DNA of 64,000 nt from Ypsolopha sequella (lineage: Eukaryota > Arthropoda > Insecta > Lepidoptera > Ypsolophidae), in contig OW203993.1 in the NCBI GenBank assembly GCA_934047225.1, forward strand, positions 27,604,069 through 27,668,068, read 5' to 3'. Made by a program: the position numbers and the translations under genes. This document shows positions 30,196 to 40,299 of this stretch, one piece after another; the stretch's first letter is position 1, and each line of letters begins with the position of its first letter. The notes under the pieces are model-generated. The model saw only the letters and a list, made by a program, of their open reading frames with translations. It made no database searches and was not told where the DNA came from.

Positions 30196-33100
30196 TTACC
30201 TATTTCTTTTTAAAATTCTATTACGTTGCAATAGAATAGAATTCTGCTCTCTCATAAGTGCATTACGCTCTGATAAAGCTGATGATATGCCCTGAAAGCA
30301 AGTTAAGGGTTATTACTAGATTATTAGATTGTATTATAAGATTTATTTAATTTTATATATGCCCTGAAAGAAAGACTAAGGTTATTTCGTTATATTAGAT
30401 TTATTTAATTTTATTTATTTAACCGGCATTCCAATAGAACATTATAAATGAAGGATGTGAGTCTTCTAATCTCAGATGATGTTGAAAAAATACATGGAAT
30501 AGGTTAGATGTACCTATATATGTATAGCACAATATAGCAAGTGGGTATTACTTCTAGCAGATTATTAGTTGCTCTCTGTAGTTGGTTGGCCTCTTGTTGT
30601 AATGCTGTGAAGTCGTTTGGAACCACAGCACGACCACCACCATGACTACCACCACGACCACCACCATGACTACCACCACGACCACCACCATGACTACTAC
30701 CACGACCACCACCACCACAACTAACACCACGAGCTCGGGAACTGGGTGGAGTGCGGGAGTCACAGACAACACCATGATCTTGATCTTGGGGACTGGGTTC
30801 AGTGTGGGAGCGGACATAAGCATGATTAATATTTTCGAAGGAAGGGCTCTCTGGATCCTGTCTGTCTGTCAGACTGTCAGTAGGGATAATAGAAGGGTCA
30901 GGATGGGAAACATAAACTACTTCGTCACAAGCCTGCCCCTGAGTGTAAGGTGCAGATTGACTTGTGACGGTAGAAGTTGTAGGCACATTGGGGAAGGCAT
31001 AAACATGCTGGTTTGAAAATCTTGGAGCTGGAGGTGCGAAGTTGAATGTTGGCAGGGAAGTGAGTCGCAAAGTAGGGTTCAATGGGACCTGTATAAGAAT
31101 GATAAATTATAAATAGAAAAACCAAACCAAAGAAATAAAATCATTCAATCGAAGACCAAAGTTTTACATACATAACCAATCGGTGATTCTTGAGCACCAG
31201 AGCCTATAGAGCATTCAAACCCTATGGTGTTTAATATTTTAACTAAATTTTCAGGCACTTCTGGGACTGTCCTGTTATTGCCAGTACTCGCTCTCCCTTG
31301 GGCTGCTCTAGCGTTGTCTTTCCGAGCTTTTTTTTTCAAGTCTCTCCATGTCTGCAAATAACATGTACAGGGCCTTATTAGTTATTTATAATAAAGTATT
31401 TTTAGTCATGGGCGGATACAGTGTAAAATAAACTCGTGTTATTTACTATTCATGTGACATATTATTTATTCCGACCATTGTCATTGTCAGCTAGACTGAG
31501 AGTATATACGAATCATGTCTATGGCGGCATAGATAACTAAACATGCTCTTTAATATAAACAAAATAATAATTATTGAATAAAATTAAATATAAATATTAT
31601 TTAAAGGTTCATGCGTTGAGGCGTTTTTCTGTTTCGCGTAGATCTCCTCAGCGTTATTGGTATTGGGGATCTTATTGTATTTTCCGCTGAAAGGTCTGAG
31701 GTTTGAAATGTGTTTTCCGCCGAAAGGTCTGAGGTTGGTAATGTCTCTGCTCTGGGACGATCTTTATCGTAGTTAAAGTATACATCGACCATATCCTCGC
31801 TACGTGCGATATTCGTAGCGTCTTCTTGATGGGGAGCAGGTATAATGTGACGCCTGTTTCTGCGTACTATTCCTCCTTTGTTTGTTTTGATTATGTAGCT
31901 TCGTGGTTCATTGCAATGCTGTTGAATAGTGGCATAGGTTTTCAAAATACAGTCCCATACTCTTGTGCCTACGTTAAGTTTGGGTAAGTCTCTGGTCCGG
32001 TGATGCTTATCATAATAAGTTTTCATTTTGTTTTGTTTTTTTGATTGGCTTTCTATTATGTGGTTAGGGTCAGGACATTGAGGTCTTAAACGTTCTGGTT
32101 GAATCGGGACGTCAGTTCTTATTCTTCTTCCAAATAGTAGTTGTGCGGGGCTGAAACCATTTTCTAATGGTGTAGATCTATAAGCCATCAATCCTAAAAT
32201 GGGTTCCGAAGATTTTGTTATTATATTTTTTATAATTTTGACAACCGCTTCCGCCATACCGTTACTCCAGTGTGCGTGAGGGCTGCTGGTGATGTGTATG
32301 AATCCCCAATTGTTTGCAAAACTGGAGAATTCTGCAGAGGAAAATTGGGGGCCGTTATCAGTTCTGAGGACTCGAGGAATTCCATATCGAGCGAATATTA
32401 CTTTTAAGTGGGTGATTATAACTGACGTTGTTGTCGATTTTAGAGTTGCCACTTCTGGGTAACGGGAATAGTAGTCTATAACTACCATGTATTCTTGTTT
32501 ATTGACAGAACATAAATCTACTGCCACTTTTTCCCATGGATGGGCAGATGTTTCTGATGGTAGTAATGGTTCAGTAGGATTGATTCTATGTTGTATGCAT
32601 TCAGTGCATTGTTCTATGAGTGTGCGGATTTGAGAGGAGATACCCGGCCACCAGACTGATTCTCGTGATAGTAATCGTTAAATTTGTTTACAACATTTTC
32701 ATCTGATTTGCTTTGTTCCGATGAGAGGTTAAAAGAAGTAAGTATTGCATCAGCTTTACTGCCTAATATATATATTAAGGTGCTTATTTGCCTCATCTGA
32801 GAGGCTTCAGCAAGATCGGATGCTTGTCTGTAATGCTCAAAGCTTTTTATGAAGGTTGACCAACCTTCGGGTTCACTGGAGAATTTCGGTGGTACTAACC
32901 CATACGAATTTTGCCCGGCGGGCGCCGCTGCTGTATTTTCGTCACCACTCATTTCATTTGAGTAAATAAACCGCTGTCACCATGTAAAATAAACTTGTGT
33001 TATTTACTATTCATGTGACATATTATTTATTCCGACCATTGTCATTGTCAGCTAGACTGAGAGTATATACGAATCATGTCTATGGCGGCATAGATAACTA

Positions 33101-33489
33101 AACATACAGGATTACCTTCTCGGATTTAGATGCACCTTACAGTCATCTTGAGGTTCTTTTGGCAAAACTATATTTACCTATGATGTGTAAAAGTGTACCC
33201 AAATCATTAAGTAAAATTTATCGAATTTCTGAGTGTTTTGGGGGGGCCATGCCCACTCCTTTTGTATCCGCCAATGTTTTTAGTTGTTACATCAAACACT
33301 TACCAAAATCCATTGTTTTACGGACTTATCTGGCCCATATTCGCGCAGAAGGTTCTTGACCTTGAGCCATTCGTCCTCCATAAGCCTCGCCCCAAGAGGG
33401 CCGGTGAATTCACCATTGGCCAAGTGCGGATGGGTCGACATATAGTCAACCAGCATCGCTATTTGTGTTTTTGTAGACCTAAGCTGTAG
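30196..33489 (-). CDS. Myb/SANT-like partner protein of Harbinger 2, four exons
   Basis: Exons on the minus strand: about 33489-33304, 31351-31172, 31088-30552, 30291-30196, each with GT-AG borders and consistent phase. The product starts with a Myb/SANT-like domain (STKTQIAMLVDYMSTHPHLA; MEDEWLKVKNLLREYGPDKS; VKQWIL joined to TWRDLKKKARKD). A Pro/Ser/Thr-rich linker, a Gly/His/Arg-rich stretch (SHGGGR repeats) and a C-terminal coiled coil (LQQEANQLQRATNN; LSERNALMREQNS; LLQRNRILKRNR) follow. This architecture is standard for the Harbinger DNA-binding accessory protein, which recruits transposase to ends. No stop was found across the joined exons. N-terminal start not identified. Confidence 0.8.
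30627..30725. repeat. 18/24-bp coding tandem repeat (SHGGGRGG)
   Basis: 'ccaccatgactaccaccacga' repeats three to four times and encodes, on the minus strand, GRGGSHGG units within the partner protein. It generates long poly-Thr and poly-Val frames on other frames, which are artefacts. Confidence 0.8.
31422..31543 (-). repeat. 3' LTR
   Basis: TG...CA bordered; identical to the partner LTR except one base. Confidence 0.9.
31601..32640 (-). CDS. Integrase and pol C-terminus of the deleted LTR element
   Basis: Open frame carrying the tail of the HHCC domain (SVWWPGIS; EQCTECIQH). The catalytic core follows: first Asp in KVAVDLCSVNKQEYMVVIDY, second in VLRTDNGPQFSSAEF, Glu in SNGMAEAVVKIIK. Next come GLMAYRSTPLENGFSPAQLL, a chromo/GPY-like region (GTRVWDC; PRSYIIKTNKGGIVRRNRRH) and a tail with a duplicated TSDLSAENT unit. 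All three catalytic acids are present, so the integrase could be structurally intact though the element lacks RT. The main open frame is 31601-32527; codons up to 32640 are in the same frame. Confidence 0.85.
32614..32952 (-). pseudogene. gag N-terminal fragment
   Basis: Starts MSGDENTAAAPAGQNS, then LVPPKFSSEPEGWSTFIKSF, QMRQISTLIYILGSKADAIL: Ty3/gypsy Gag N-terminal style. After VVNKFNDYY it is joined out of frame to integrase sequence, the deletion junction (about 32660). Confidence 0.75.
32983..33104 (-). repeat. 5' LTR
   Basis: See the element entry. Followed on the minus strand by the TGG-start primer-binding position. Confidence 0.9.
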
Positions 33490-33909
33490 ACCTTTGTTAT
33501 CGTCATTCGATGTTAAAGTATCTCATTCTACATACGCTTTACTTACAGTTTTCTTGGCGTTTTATCTTGCATCTTTTAAATAATTTGTCTTACTATCCGT
33601 TTGAAGCAAAGAGTATAGTAAGCATCTGCAAAGCAATTTTAAATAAATCCTTCTCTTGACAGTTGATTGACCAATCACAGCCAACTTCAACCTTCCGTAG
33701 ACAAAATTACCAACCAAAGAGAAAACCGGTGCTAACCGGAGAATGAACGAAATCGAGATAACGACAAAATTCTCTCGATTGAATCTTGTCTGTCGAGACA
33801 ATTGCCCATGTTCGACAAGAAGAGAAGTCTGTAGACTCGAGAACCGAGAGACAAGTCGAGAGAGAAAAAAGTCTAAATTGGCATGCTAGCTCCGCAGGTG
33901 AGCTGAAAT

Positions 33910-34510
33910 TAAAAGCAGTTAAGTTTTAAATATAAAATAAATTTTGTTCCTTTTGTCCAGCAAGTAGATATTTTTTATAGTTTATTCTAAAAGCATTTAC
34001 GTGTTTTAGTTCGCGGATTGGTGGCGGAAGATTGTTCCAGCATTTTGTGGCAGCGTACCTGAAGCTGCCACGAAACGCGGTAGTGTGGTGCTGAGGCATG
34101 GACAAAAGGTATGCGGAAGCTCGTGTATTGTAACGAAATTTCACTAGATCTTTTAGCAACTTCGTACAGTCAAGGTGGTCAAAGGTTACGGGCGGTAATT
34201 TCTCCAGGCGTCTAGCCACAAAAACGGGAATTTCGTCAGGGTCAGCTGATTTCAGCAAACACACGATATCTTCTAGATCACGTTGCTCCTTCCCTTTGTT
34301 CTTCCGGTTAATCAGCGGTTTTTCACTTGGGATAGATTCAAATAACAACACTTTAGACCTTCTGATTTCATCACTACTAAAACTTGATACACATATACGA
34401 TATAACGAATCCTCGTCAATTACCGATATCTTATTTTGGATATACGATAACAGTTCGTCTATAACGATATTGCACGAACTGCACTTTAAAATATCCGTCA
34501 TTTTTATTAT
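33910..34510 (-). pseudogene. LINE copy with ORF1 start fused to ORF2 end
   Basis: Minus strand. The first part reads MTDILKCSSCNIVIDELLSY, DEDSLYRICVSSFSSDEIRR, LEDIVCLLKSADPDEIPVFV, KLPPVTFDHLDCTKLLKDLV: the N-terminal ORF1 domain of a lepidopteran LINE. Directly after, KFRYNTRASAYLLSMPQHHT and FRYAATKCWNNLPPPIREL are the extreme C-terminus of a LINE ORF2. The fusion at about 34150 is an internal deletion. ORF1 likely belongs to the same family as 25397-26170 and contains the part missing there. 3' end near 33910. Confidence 0.7.
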
Positions 34511-34790
34511 TGACAATCGCGGGTATGCGTATATGGTGATAACTCCGTTTTCACGAGCCAGGTCGATCACATCCGTATTTCTCGTGTGAGAAAAATGCCC
34601 ATCAAAAATGAGAATATTTGGTTTTTCTTTTGTAGTCTTCGTGATATCAGTGAAATGGCGAAACCATTTTGTAAAAATATAGTTCTGGATCCAACCTGAT
34701 TTATGGCAGGCAAAAATGAAGCCGGGTCGTGCACCATCTTTTAGTACATAATGATCTGCTGCATCAGCATGGGTTTCTACTGCTCATGGC
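34511..34790 (-). pseudogene. Central DDE fragment of a pogo/Tigger-like transposase
   Basis: Minus strand: ADHYVLKDGARPGFIFACHK, SGWIQNYIFTKWFRHFTD, PNILIFDGHFSHTRNTDVID, LARENGVITIYAYP. The D in ILIFDGHFSH is the second catalytic Asp of DDE_1 transposases. It is joined to the LINE copy at about 34511, so one element truncated the other. Confidence 0.75.
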
Positions 34791-35340
34791 ACGAAGGTAT
34801 GGTGAAACACGATCACAATCTACACGTCGGTTATTTATTTACATAGTATTACAACTGGGTGGCATCGTACTTTAGTACTTATTTATCTAGCATTAGCATT
34901 GCTATCTTAACTAGGATGCGGATATGCTTAGACCCTGCGGGTCTATCATCGCGCACTATATTTACGGAGGTCGTGCGCTTCACCAAAAATTTTCATTTTA
35001 CTGTTTTTCTATATAATTATAATCATTTAAAAGACAAAAAGTCAATTTTCAATATTTATTTACGATTGTAATAAGAGATGTTCGCAGCTAGGCGTCAGTG
35101 ATGGAAAAGGTATTGAGCTAACGTTAGGTATAGCTATATAAAGGTTGGGGACAGCGCCATCTGCCTGTGTGTGGGACTGTTTCGTTCCTTCTGTTAGATA
35201 GTAAAGCGATGCGCTTGATTATGGTCGCAAACTATTGTAGTAAGAGGTGTCATGAATATAAGCTATATGGCGCTGTTAACAATATTTATAAAATTGAGCA
35301 TTGTCGTTTTTTAAATTATGAATTCCGAAACAAAATTATC
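34791..35340. other. Unclassified insertion-like DNA
   Basis: Separates the pogo fragment from the family X fragment. Contains a promoter-like 'gctatataaaggttgggg' (about 35128-35145) and the 'acagcgccatct' text frequent in lepidopteran repeats. May be part of an LTR; no borders found. Confidence 0.35.
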
Positions 35341-35580
35341 CATAACTGACGTAAAAAAAATACTTCTAGAACATGAATTAGCGGAAGTGGCTTGTACTGC
35401 ATATAATCAAATGTCAAGCCCAGTACATTGCTGTTTGCCTTAGATAGCTCTTGAATTTCTTTGATTTTAGCAAAAACCTTTTTCACTCGGCCACGGCGGA
35501 CTATAAGCTCAGCAGCTGCTGCTCGTTTTCCGGCATCTCCTAAACATGAACTTCGAAGTTTTATACTAAGCTTTTCACAT
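35341..35580 (-). pseudogene. Family X fragment (central region)
   Basis: Minus strand: SLGDAGKRAAAAELIVRRGR, KKVFAKIKEIQELSKANSNV, LGLTFDYMQYKPLPLI, EVFFLR. The 'LGD.GKR.AA.ELIV.R' and 'FDYMQ..PLP..' text matches the uncharacterised multi-copy insect family also represented at 8144-8823 and 36700-37018. Confidence 0.5.
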
Positions 35581-36194
35581 TTACAGCAAGTGTTAATTTG
35601 TGGCCTTCCAAACTACAAATTAAAGTTTTCTTTAAAATATTTCAAGTTAAAGTAATATTTTATTACATCTACTTCTTCGGGATGGTTAATTAAAAAATGT
35701 GTGCATTTTTTTGACTCATAACCTCGAATCTGGGTACTCTAGATGCGAGGTTATGTCGCACCTAGAGTACTTTCTTATAAACTGCTGTTAGGTAATTTGG
35801 AACAGGGGCCCATCAGCTGTCCCTAATCTACGTCCACGTGAACAAACCTATCAGCGATAATTTACTTATATACTAAAGTAGGTACAGAATTATCCTACCA
35901 GACAGTCCAGTGATAGCTGACCGCAGTCGAGTCCCTCTCGAACACGCGGTTGAAACGGCAGCCAAATTGCATGCCGGCGTTGTGCCACGTCGCTCACCTC
36001 CACGGCGAACCCTAAACGTAACCCACCTATCCCCTAGATGCATCCAAAACCCCAGAAGTTATTGTAGCCGGCCAATGTCTTTACACTTGTGCAAAACCGC
36101 GTGCTTGCAGGTTATTTCACCCAAAATAAACCGTATCCAAAAGTGCCTCCCTGGCAATAATATGGTCCGACCTTGACCCACAAATGTTTACACG
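35581..36194. other. No gene recognised; small hairpin
   Basis: CATAACCTCG at 35720 pairs with GCGAGGTTATG at 35746 around a 14-base loop. A Pro/Arg-rich plus-strand frame at 35910-36176 has no recognised domain. Confidence 0.35.
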
Positions 36195-36690
36195 GTGTCC
36201 GTTTTATCCCGGTTTTTAAGTAGTTACAAATTATATTCCCAGAATATTTTCGAGGTCCACCTCAATACCAACATTTTTACAGCCAAGTCCCTTTGTGACA
36301 GATCCCTGTGTCCATTGACAAAAAAACCAAGTGTTAACAGACCACTGTCGAATACGTTCCAAAATATACGTATTGTACGCAACAGACTTATTTATTTTTG
36401 TTATATATTAGTGTATATATTTATCGTATTACATGTATTTGTATTTACAATGTTAAACTTGTGTATTTATTTTAGGTATTTGCTATCCATTTAATTATTA
36501 TTATTTATTTTGTGCACCACCTTCGCGTTATTTTTTCCAACGATTAATATCCACTTAAAGGTTGTCTGGAAGAAATCGCTATAAGTGATACGGCCGCCAA
36601 TTGTTACCTTCTCTCATAACTTTGTTCTTTTACCTTATTTTATTTATTTTGGTGTACAATAAAGAGTATTTGTCTTGTCTTGTCTGACAT
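36195..36690 (+). mobile_element. LINE 3' end
   Basis: Ends 'gtgtacaataaagagtattt' followed by (TTGTC)n at 36670-36685, the 3' terminus of a LINE type I associate with Lepidoptera. No RT coding remains. It interrupts the minus-strand family X gene pieces on either side. Confidence 0.5.
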
Positions 36691-36699
36691 TTTTCCAGA

Positions 36700-37018
36700 G
36701 TTATGGGATTTATTTGTTAGAAATGAAGCTATATGCTCGTGTATCTTATCAAGAACCTGCCCCTGGATTGCATTGCCACTAACATTTTTTTCTCTTTTGT
36801 CCTGAGGAACGTGAGAAGAACTTAATACGAATATAAACGTCTCACTTACTTATCTGTCACTCCAAGGATACTAATAAAAGCCTTTCTACAAACTTCCAAA
36901 CGTGAGCTATCGTCATCTTTAATTATAAAGTACCCGTAGGAGTTGTTTCTTTCTCTTGGATTTTCTTTTCTTGGCCGTTTTCTTTGAAGTGGAACTGATG
37001 TAATAAGTCATTGTATGT
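36700..37018 (-). pseudogene. Family X fragment (two exon pieces)
   Basis: Exon piece 37018-36862 reads VPLQRKRPRKENPRERNNSY, GYFIIKDDDSSRLEVCRKAF, ISILGVTDK, then a GTAAGT donor. The next piece (36838-36700) reads SSHVPQDKREKNVSGNAI, VLDKIHEHIASFLTNKSHNS. This order agrees with the same family as 8144-8823 (earlier part) and 35341-35580 (later part), so 37018 to 35341 may be one gene split by a LINE. Confidence 0.45.
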
Positions 37019-37028
37019 TGATATCTTG

Positions 37029-37530
37029 CTTTGCTTATTTATTTTTATTTTATTTTATTAAGGAACAAACAGTCATACATAAAACTTAAATAACACGTAG
37101 TATTGTTTACTAAACGACCTATAGTTCCCTTAAATTATCTACTCATCTAAATACAATATCATCACTTCAACAACTTAAAATAACTAAACTTAAACTTTAA
37201 ATAAATAAACTTTAAATGTGTTTTCTTACATTATTTTTAACAAAATTCAAACTGTTATAAAACAAATCTATTTCAGCTAGCCCATCGTTGTAAGTCTTAC
37301 AACTTCGCCTGATAAAACTGTTAGAGACATAGCTACTTTTACCCACTGCAATCGAAAAAAGATGTTTATTACGACAGCTGCGTTCGCGCCTACGAGGTAC
37401 ACGAAAGAGAATCTGTCGTAGTAATTCCGGAGCATCGATAGAATTATTAAGAAGTTTGTATAAAAAAGTTATATCTAAATATTTACGTCGGTCGCACAAC
37501 TTCATCATTTTATTAATTATCACCTCGCAA
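37029..37530 (-). mobile_element. 3' end of a LINE with ORF2 C-terminus
   Basis: Minus-strand frame 37523-37212: MMKLCDRRKYLDITFLYKLL, NNSIDAPELLRQILFRVPRR, SYVSNSFIRRSCKTYNDGLA, the C-terminal '...FLYKLLN..ID...L...I.FRVPR' block of CR1/Jockey-like LINEs. Followed by a TAAA-rich tail at 37029-37065. Confidence 0.7.
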
Positions 37531-37679
37531 CAGCACCTTTTCTTGAACCTTCAAACAAAAACATGGGTTTTACCCATGATAAATTATTTATTATACTTAC
37601 ACAGTTTTTTATGAATATGTGTTTCCTGCTGTTACTTCTAGAAAAAATATATTACAAAAAGTTATATTTTACCTGCAGT

Positions 37680-38181
37680 CAGGTCCACAGTAACGAGACT
37701 CCACGTATTTTCCAAGCCAATTCACAAATTCCTCTACTTTAACCCTAGCCTTTTTAATTAATGTGTTCCTTTTATGCAATTTAGAGCATAAAGGGCTCAG
37801 TGAATTTGTACGCCCTTTTTGCATTAACTTTTAACTTTGTTTGCTTATAGAAACATTATTTTTGTATACAATGGAGCCCTTTCTGCAAAAATTGAAGTGA
37901 ATATGTTTAATAAACATTTCCTAGAAAAAAACATAGATACTTCAAAATCTGTACTAACGCCCTTTCTGTAATCATCGATTCAATTGTCGGTCCTTTGGAG
38001 CCCTCTGTGGAGCAGGGCTCTGTATGGTAAAGACGGTATTGAGTAGCGCCCTACAATAAATCGATTCTACCTTCTCACTGTACTGTTGTTTACCGGCTGT
38101 TTGCTTTTCTCGGCATTTTTGAGTCTTAAAAGATATAATTTTAGGTCGGAGGCTAGTGTAACTAAAGTTAATTTGGTCCAT
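37680..38181 (-). CDS. Unassigned coding-like pieces
   Basis: A minus-strand frame from 38181 (MDQINFSYTSLRPKIISFK, then basic) and a second piece 37830-37680 (KARVKVEEFVNWLGKYVESR, CGPDC, then a GTAAAA donor). They may be 5' exons of the family X gene downstream, but I cannot confirm it. Confidence 0.3.
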
Positions 38182-38269
38182 TTTTTGATATTGAGATGAT
38201 ATATCGTATCGCCAATTATCTGTTGCAGCTGAATAAGTGTTTTTATATTTGATTCTGCCTCGGCGCTTT

Positions 38270-38840
38270 GATCGTTAAATTATTCTTCTTTTTTCTTCAA
38301 TGCATACAAGATGGCTATATTTGCGCACTGCTTCAATTGCTTCATCGCAAACATTGGGAAAAATCAATCAAAAGCGCAAATCAGTGGATCTTTTTTTGCC
38401 ACCAGACAGAGTTTATATGCTGTTATTCTCGTAAAAACTTGTTCTCTTAGGTGGACATGTTCAAATGCCGTAAAAGAAAATTTTGGCCGTCAGTTTGGGC
38501 ATTTTTTGGTCCGCTGTCTTGATTTTCTATGCAGGTCTTCCTATGACGCCATAGTTCCTTTAATTTGTAATAGCCAAAACAGAAAGAGCACGGCAAGTAT
38601 TCGTCTTGTGAAGATGTAGGATCGCTCCGCATAGGTGTGATAACTCCACCAGTATTAAGGATGTAATTTCCTTTTTTTTTCTCATGGAGTTTATTAGCTT
38701 ATTTCTTGGCTTTGCTCTTTTTCGGATAAGCCATAATTTTTTGGACTTCTGTTTGCATGGCATGACTTCTAAGGATATGTCGCGCAAAATTTAAAACTTG
38801 CTCTTCACAATAGAAACAAAAATCGTTTAAATTTCTGTTT
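38270..38840 (-). pseudogene. Zinc-finger-containing uncharacterised protein fragment
   Basis: Minus strand: a basic start (SHAMQTEVQKIMAYPKKSK), GGVITPMRSD, the Cys/His motif DEYLPCSFCFGYYKLKELWR followed by HRKTC (C-x2-C-x12-H-x3-C type), QTDGQNFLLRHLNM, REQVFTRITAYKLCLVAKKD. This is the pattern of an uncharacterised family repeated in insects, fish and cnidarians. Stops and frame shifts are frequent. Function not known. Confidence 0.45.
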
Positions 38841-39330
38841 TTTCTGATCTGGCATTATATGATGATTCATGGTTCTCCGCATCTTTTGTATCAAGTACAC
38901 ACGACCTAGACATAAATCTGTTAATTTTAGGTGTATCTGAGATGGTTCGTTTGTATTTGATAATTATCAATTTATATTTTAATTACTTTTGAGCAATTTT
39001 AGTGGATACATCTGAATAATTTTGGTTTTCATTTAAAACATCAGATTCATGCAGTATATCGCGATTAAAACTATTTTCTTTTTCAAAGTTGTCATCAGTC
39101 TAAAACAATAAAAAAAAAATAGTTACATTAATCGCTTTCCTTGTTTATAATAGCCCGGATTTGTAAGGAATTATTAAGAAATAATTATAACGGCCAAAAT
39201 ACAACTTTAAGTTCAGAGCAATGTATACCAATAGTTTACTATATGCATAAAAATAGCTTTAAAATAATAGGATTTTCACATAATTCCAGATCAAGGTGTA
39301 AATTCAAAGTGCCGTATGTATAAATAATGG
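38841..39330. other. No gene recognised
   Basis: AT-rich, no open frame of note. Confidence 0.4.
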
Positions 39331-39334
39331 TGCC

Positions 39335-40290
39335 GTTGCCTCCTGTGAGACTGTAGTCGTTAGGATTTCTAGCCTGACGTAGAAACCGACGTGGCAGTAC
39401 ACAAAGGTCGGAACCGATATCGATGATGCACCTTTGTTTTCCTGTCTGTGACGAATGGGCGGCTGGTAGTTCGACAGTCTTTAGCCGCTTCTACTGATTG
39501 CCGTGGTAGTTTCCCGACTTATAGTTGCATGGGCATGTGCATCTACGTGCCCTCTCACCAAAAACATTATGGTACCAGCTAATACCTGGAATCCGGTTTC
39601 AACTCCGACCTCTGCTTCTCGATTGTCCTGCAGAACGGTTGGATGAGCTTGAGCGTCCACGGCTACGACCACGATCCAAAAAAAGCTGCGAAATCTGTCG
39701 TGTCAGCTCTGACTAGATGCGTGATGTAATCAACTGGTCCATGCGCTGTAAGAGACTATCAATATTAAGTGAGGTGCTGGCTAACTGTTGCGATGATAGG
39801 GATACCTTGCAAATTTTATCCACGAGCTCTGCCACGTCATCAAGCTTAGCAGAAGCCTGAGACATGATGATGGCTTGCACGTGCTGCGGGAGTCGGCTTG
39901 ACCACAAGTTGCCCAAAAATTCATTCGAAATCCCTCCGTCGGCTAGGGTTTTAAAGTGCCGTAAAAACTGCGACGGCTTACGGTCACCTAGTTCCTCGTG
40001 GGACAGCAGCTGGCTTTGATATTCTCTAGAAATTGAGAGGCGTTTCGTAAGTTCGTGCTTTAATTTCAAGTATTTCTCTGTGCGCAGCGGGTTCTTTATT
40101 AGGTTTTCGCTTCCGTCTGGTCAAGTCCCCACGTGGTTGAATTTTGTTGCATCATCCTTAATGCCAGAAACAGCCAATTGAGCCTCCACCTGGGCAAACC
40201 ATACGTCCGGATCTTTTGCCCAAAATGGCGGCAACCGAACGGCCACGCGGTCGACGTAACGTGATCGTGTTCTTGTAACACACAAGTGAG
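39335..40290 (-). pseudogene. Ty3/gypsy gag and protease remnant
   Basis: Minus strand: VDRVAVRLPPFWAKDPDVWF, AQVEAQLAVSGIKDDATKF (start of an arthropod gypsy Gag); LKHELTKRLSISREYQSQLL; GDRKPSQFLRHFKTLADGG; LPQHVQAIIMSQASAKLDDV; an Arg/Ser-rich linker; CPCNYKSGN-type text; and the protease active site IIDIGSDLCVLP. The usual DTGS is DIGS here. It ends abruptly at about 39335 after TGGNGTII. Several stops and shifts; no RT follows. Confidence 0.75.
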
Positions 40291-40299
40291 TCACCAATA

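Larger units (their letters stand above)
31422..33104 (-). mobile_element. Internally deleted Ty3/gypsy-type retrotransposon with both LTRs
   Basis: 122-bp LTRs at 31422-31543 and 32983-33104 differ at one position (31434, c versus t at 32995). Perfect 5-bp TSD TACAG at 31417-31421 and 33105-33109. The primer-binding-site position next to the 5' LTR (minus strand) reads TGGTGACAGCGG. The internal region keeps only the start of gag and most of integrase; PR, RT and RNase H are deleted. The insertion is recent, judged by LTR identity. Confidence 0.9.
26880..33896 (+). mobile_element. Harbinger element 2, two-gene, near-complete
   Basis: Transposase on plus (27210-30121) and Myb/SANT-like gene on minus (33489-30196) meet tail to tail with 74 bases between stops. 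Candidate ends: left 'cccctagcatagatgaaatt' (26880-26900) and right, in reverse complement, 'ggagctagcatgccaattt' (33875-33896). Both are followed inward by CGAGA/TCTCG-rich DNA, but similarity is partial and the TSD was not resolved. An LTR retrotransposon (31422-33104) lies in a partner-gene intron. Confidence 0.8.

Noticed and set aside
30554..31016. Poly-Val and poly-Thr ORFs
   Set aside because: Alternate frames of the SHGGGRGG coding repeat in the Harbinger partner gene.
20998..34790. The two pogo fragments as one interrupted gene
   Set aside because: Their contents overlap around the VITI/ITTF segment and do not join cleanly; they are separate copies.
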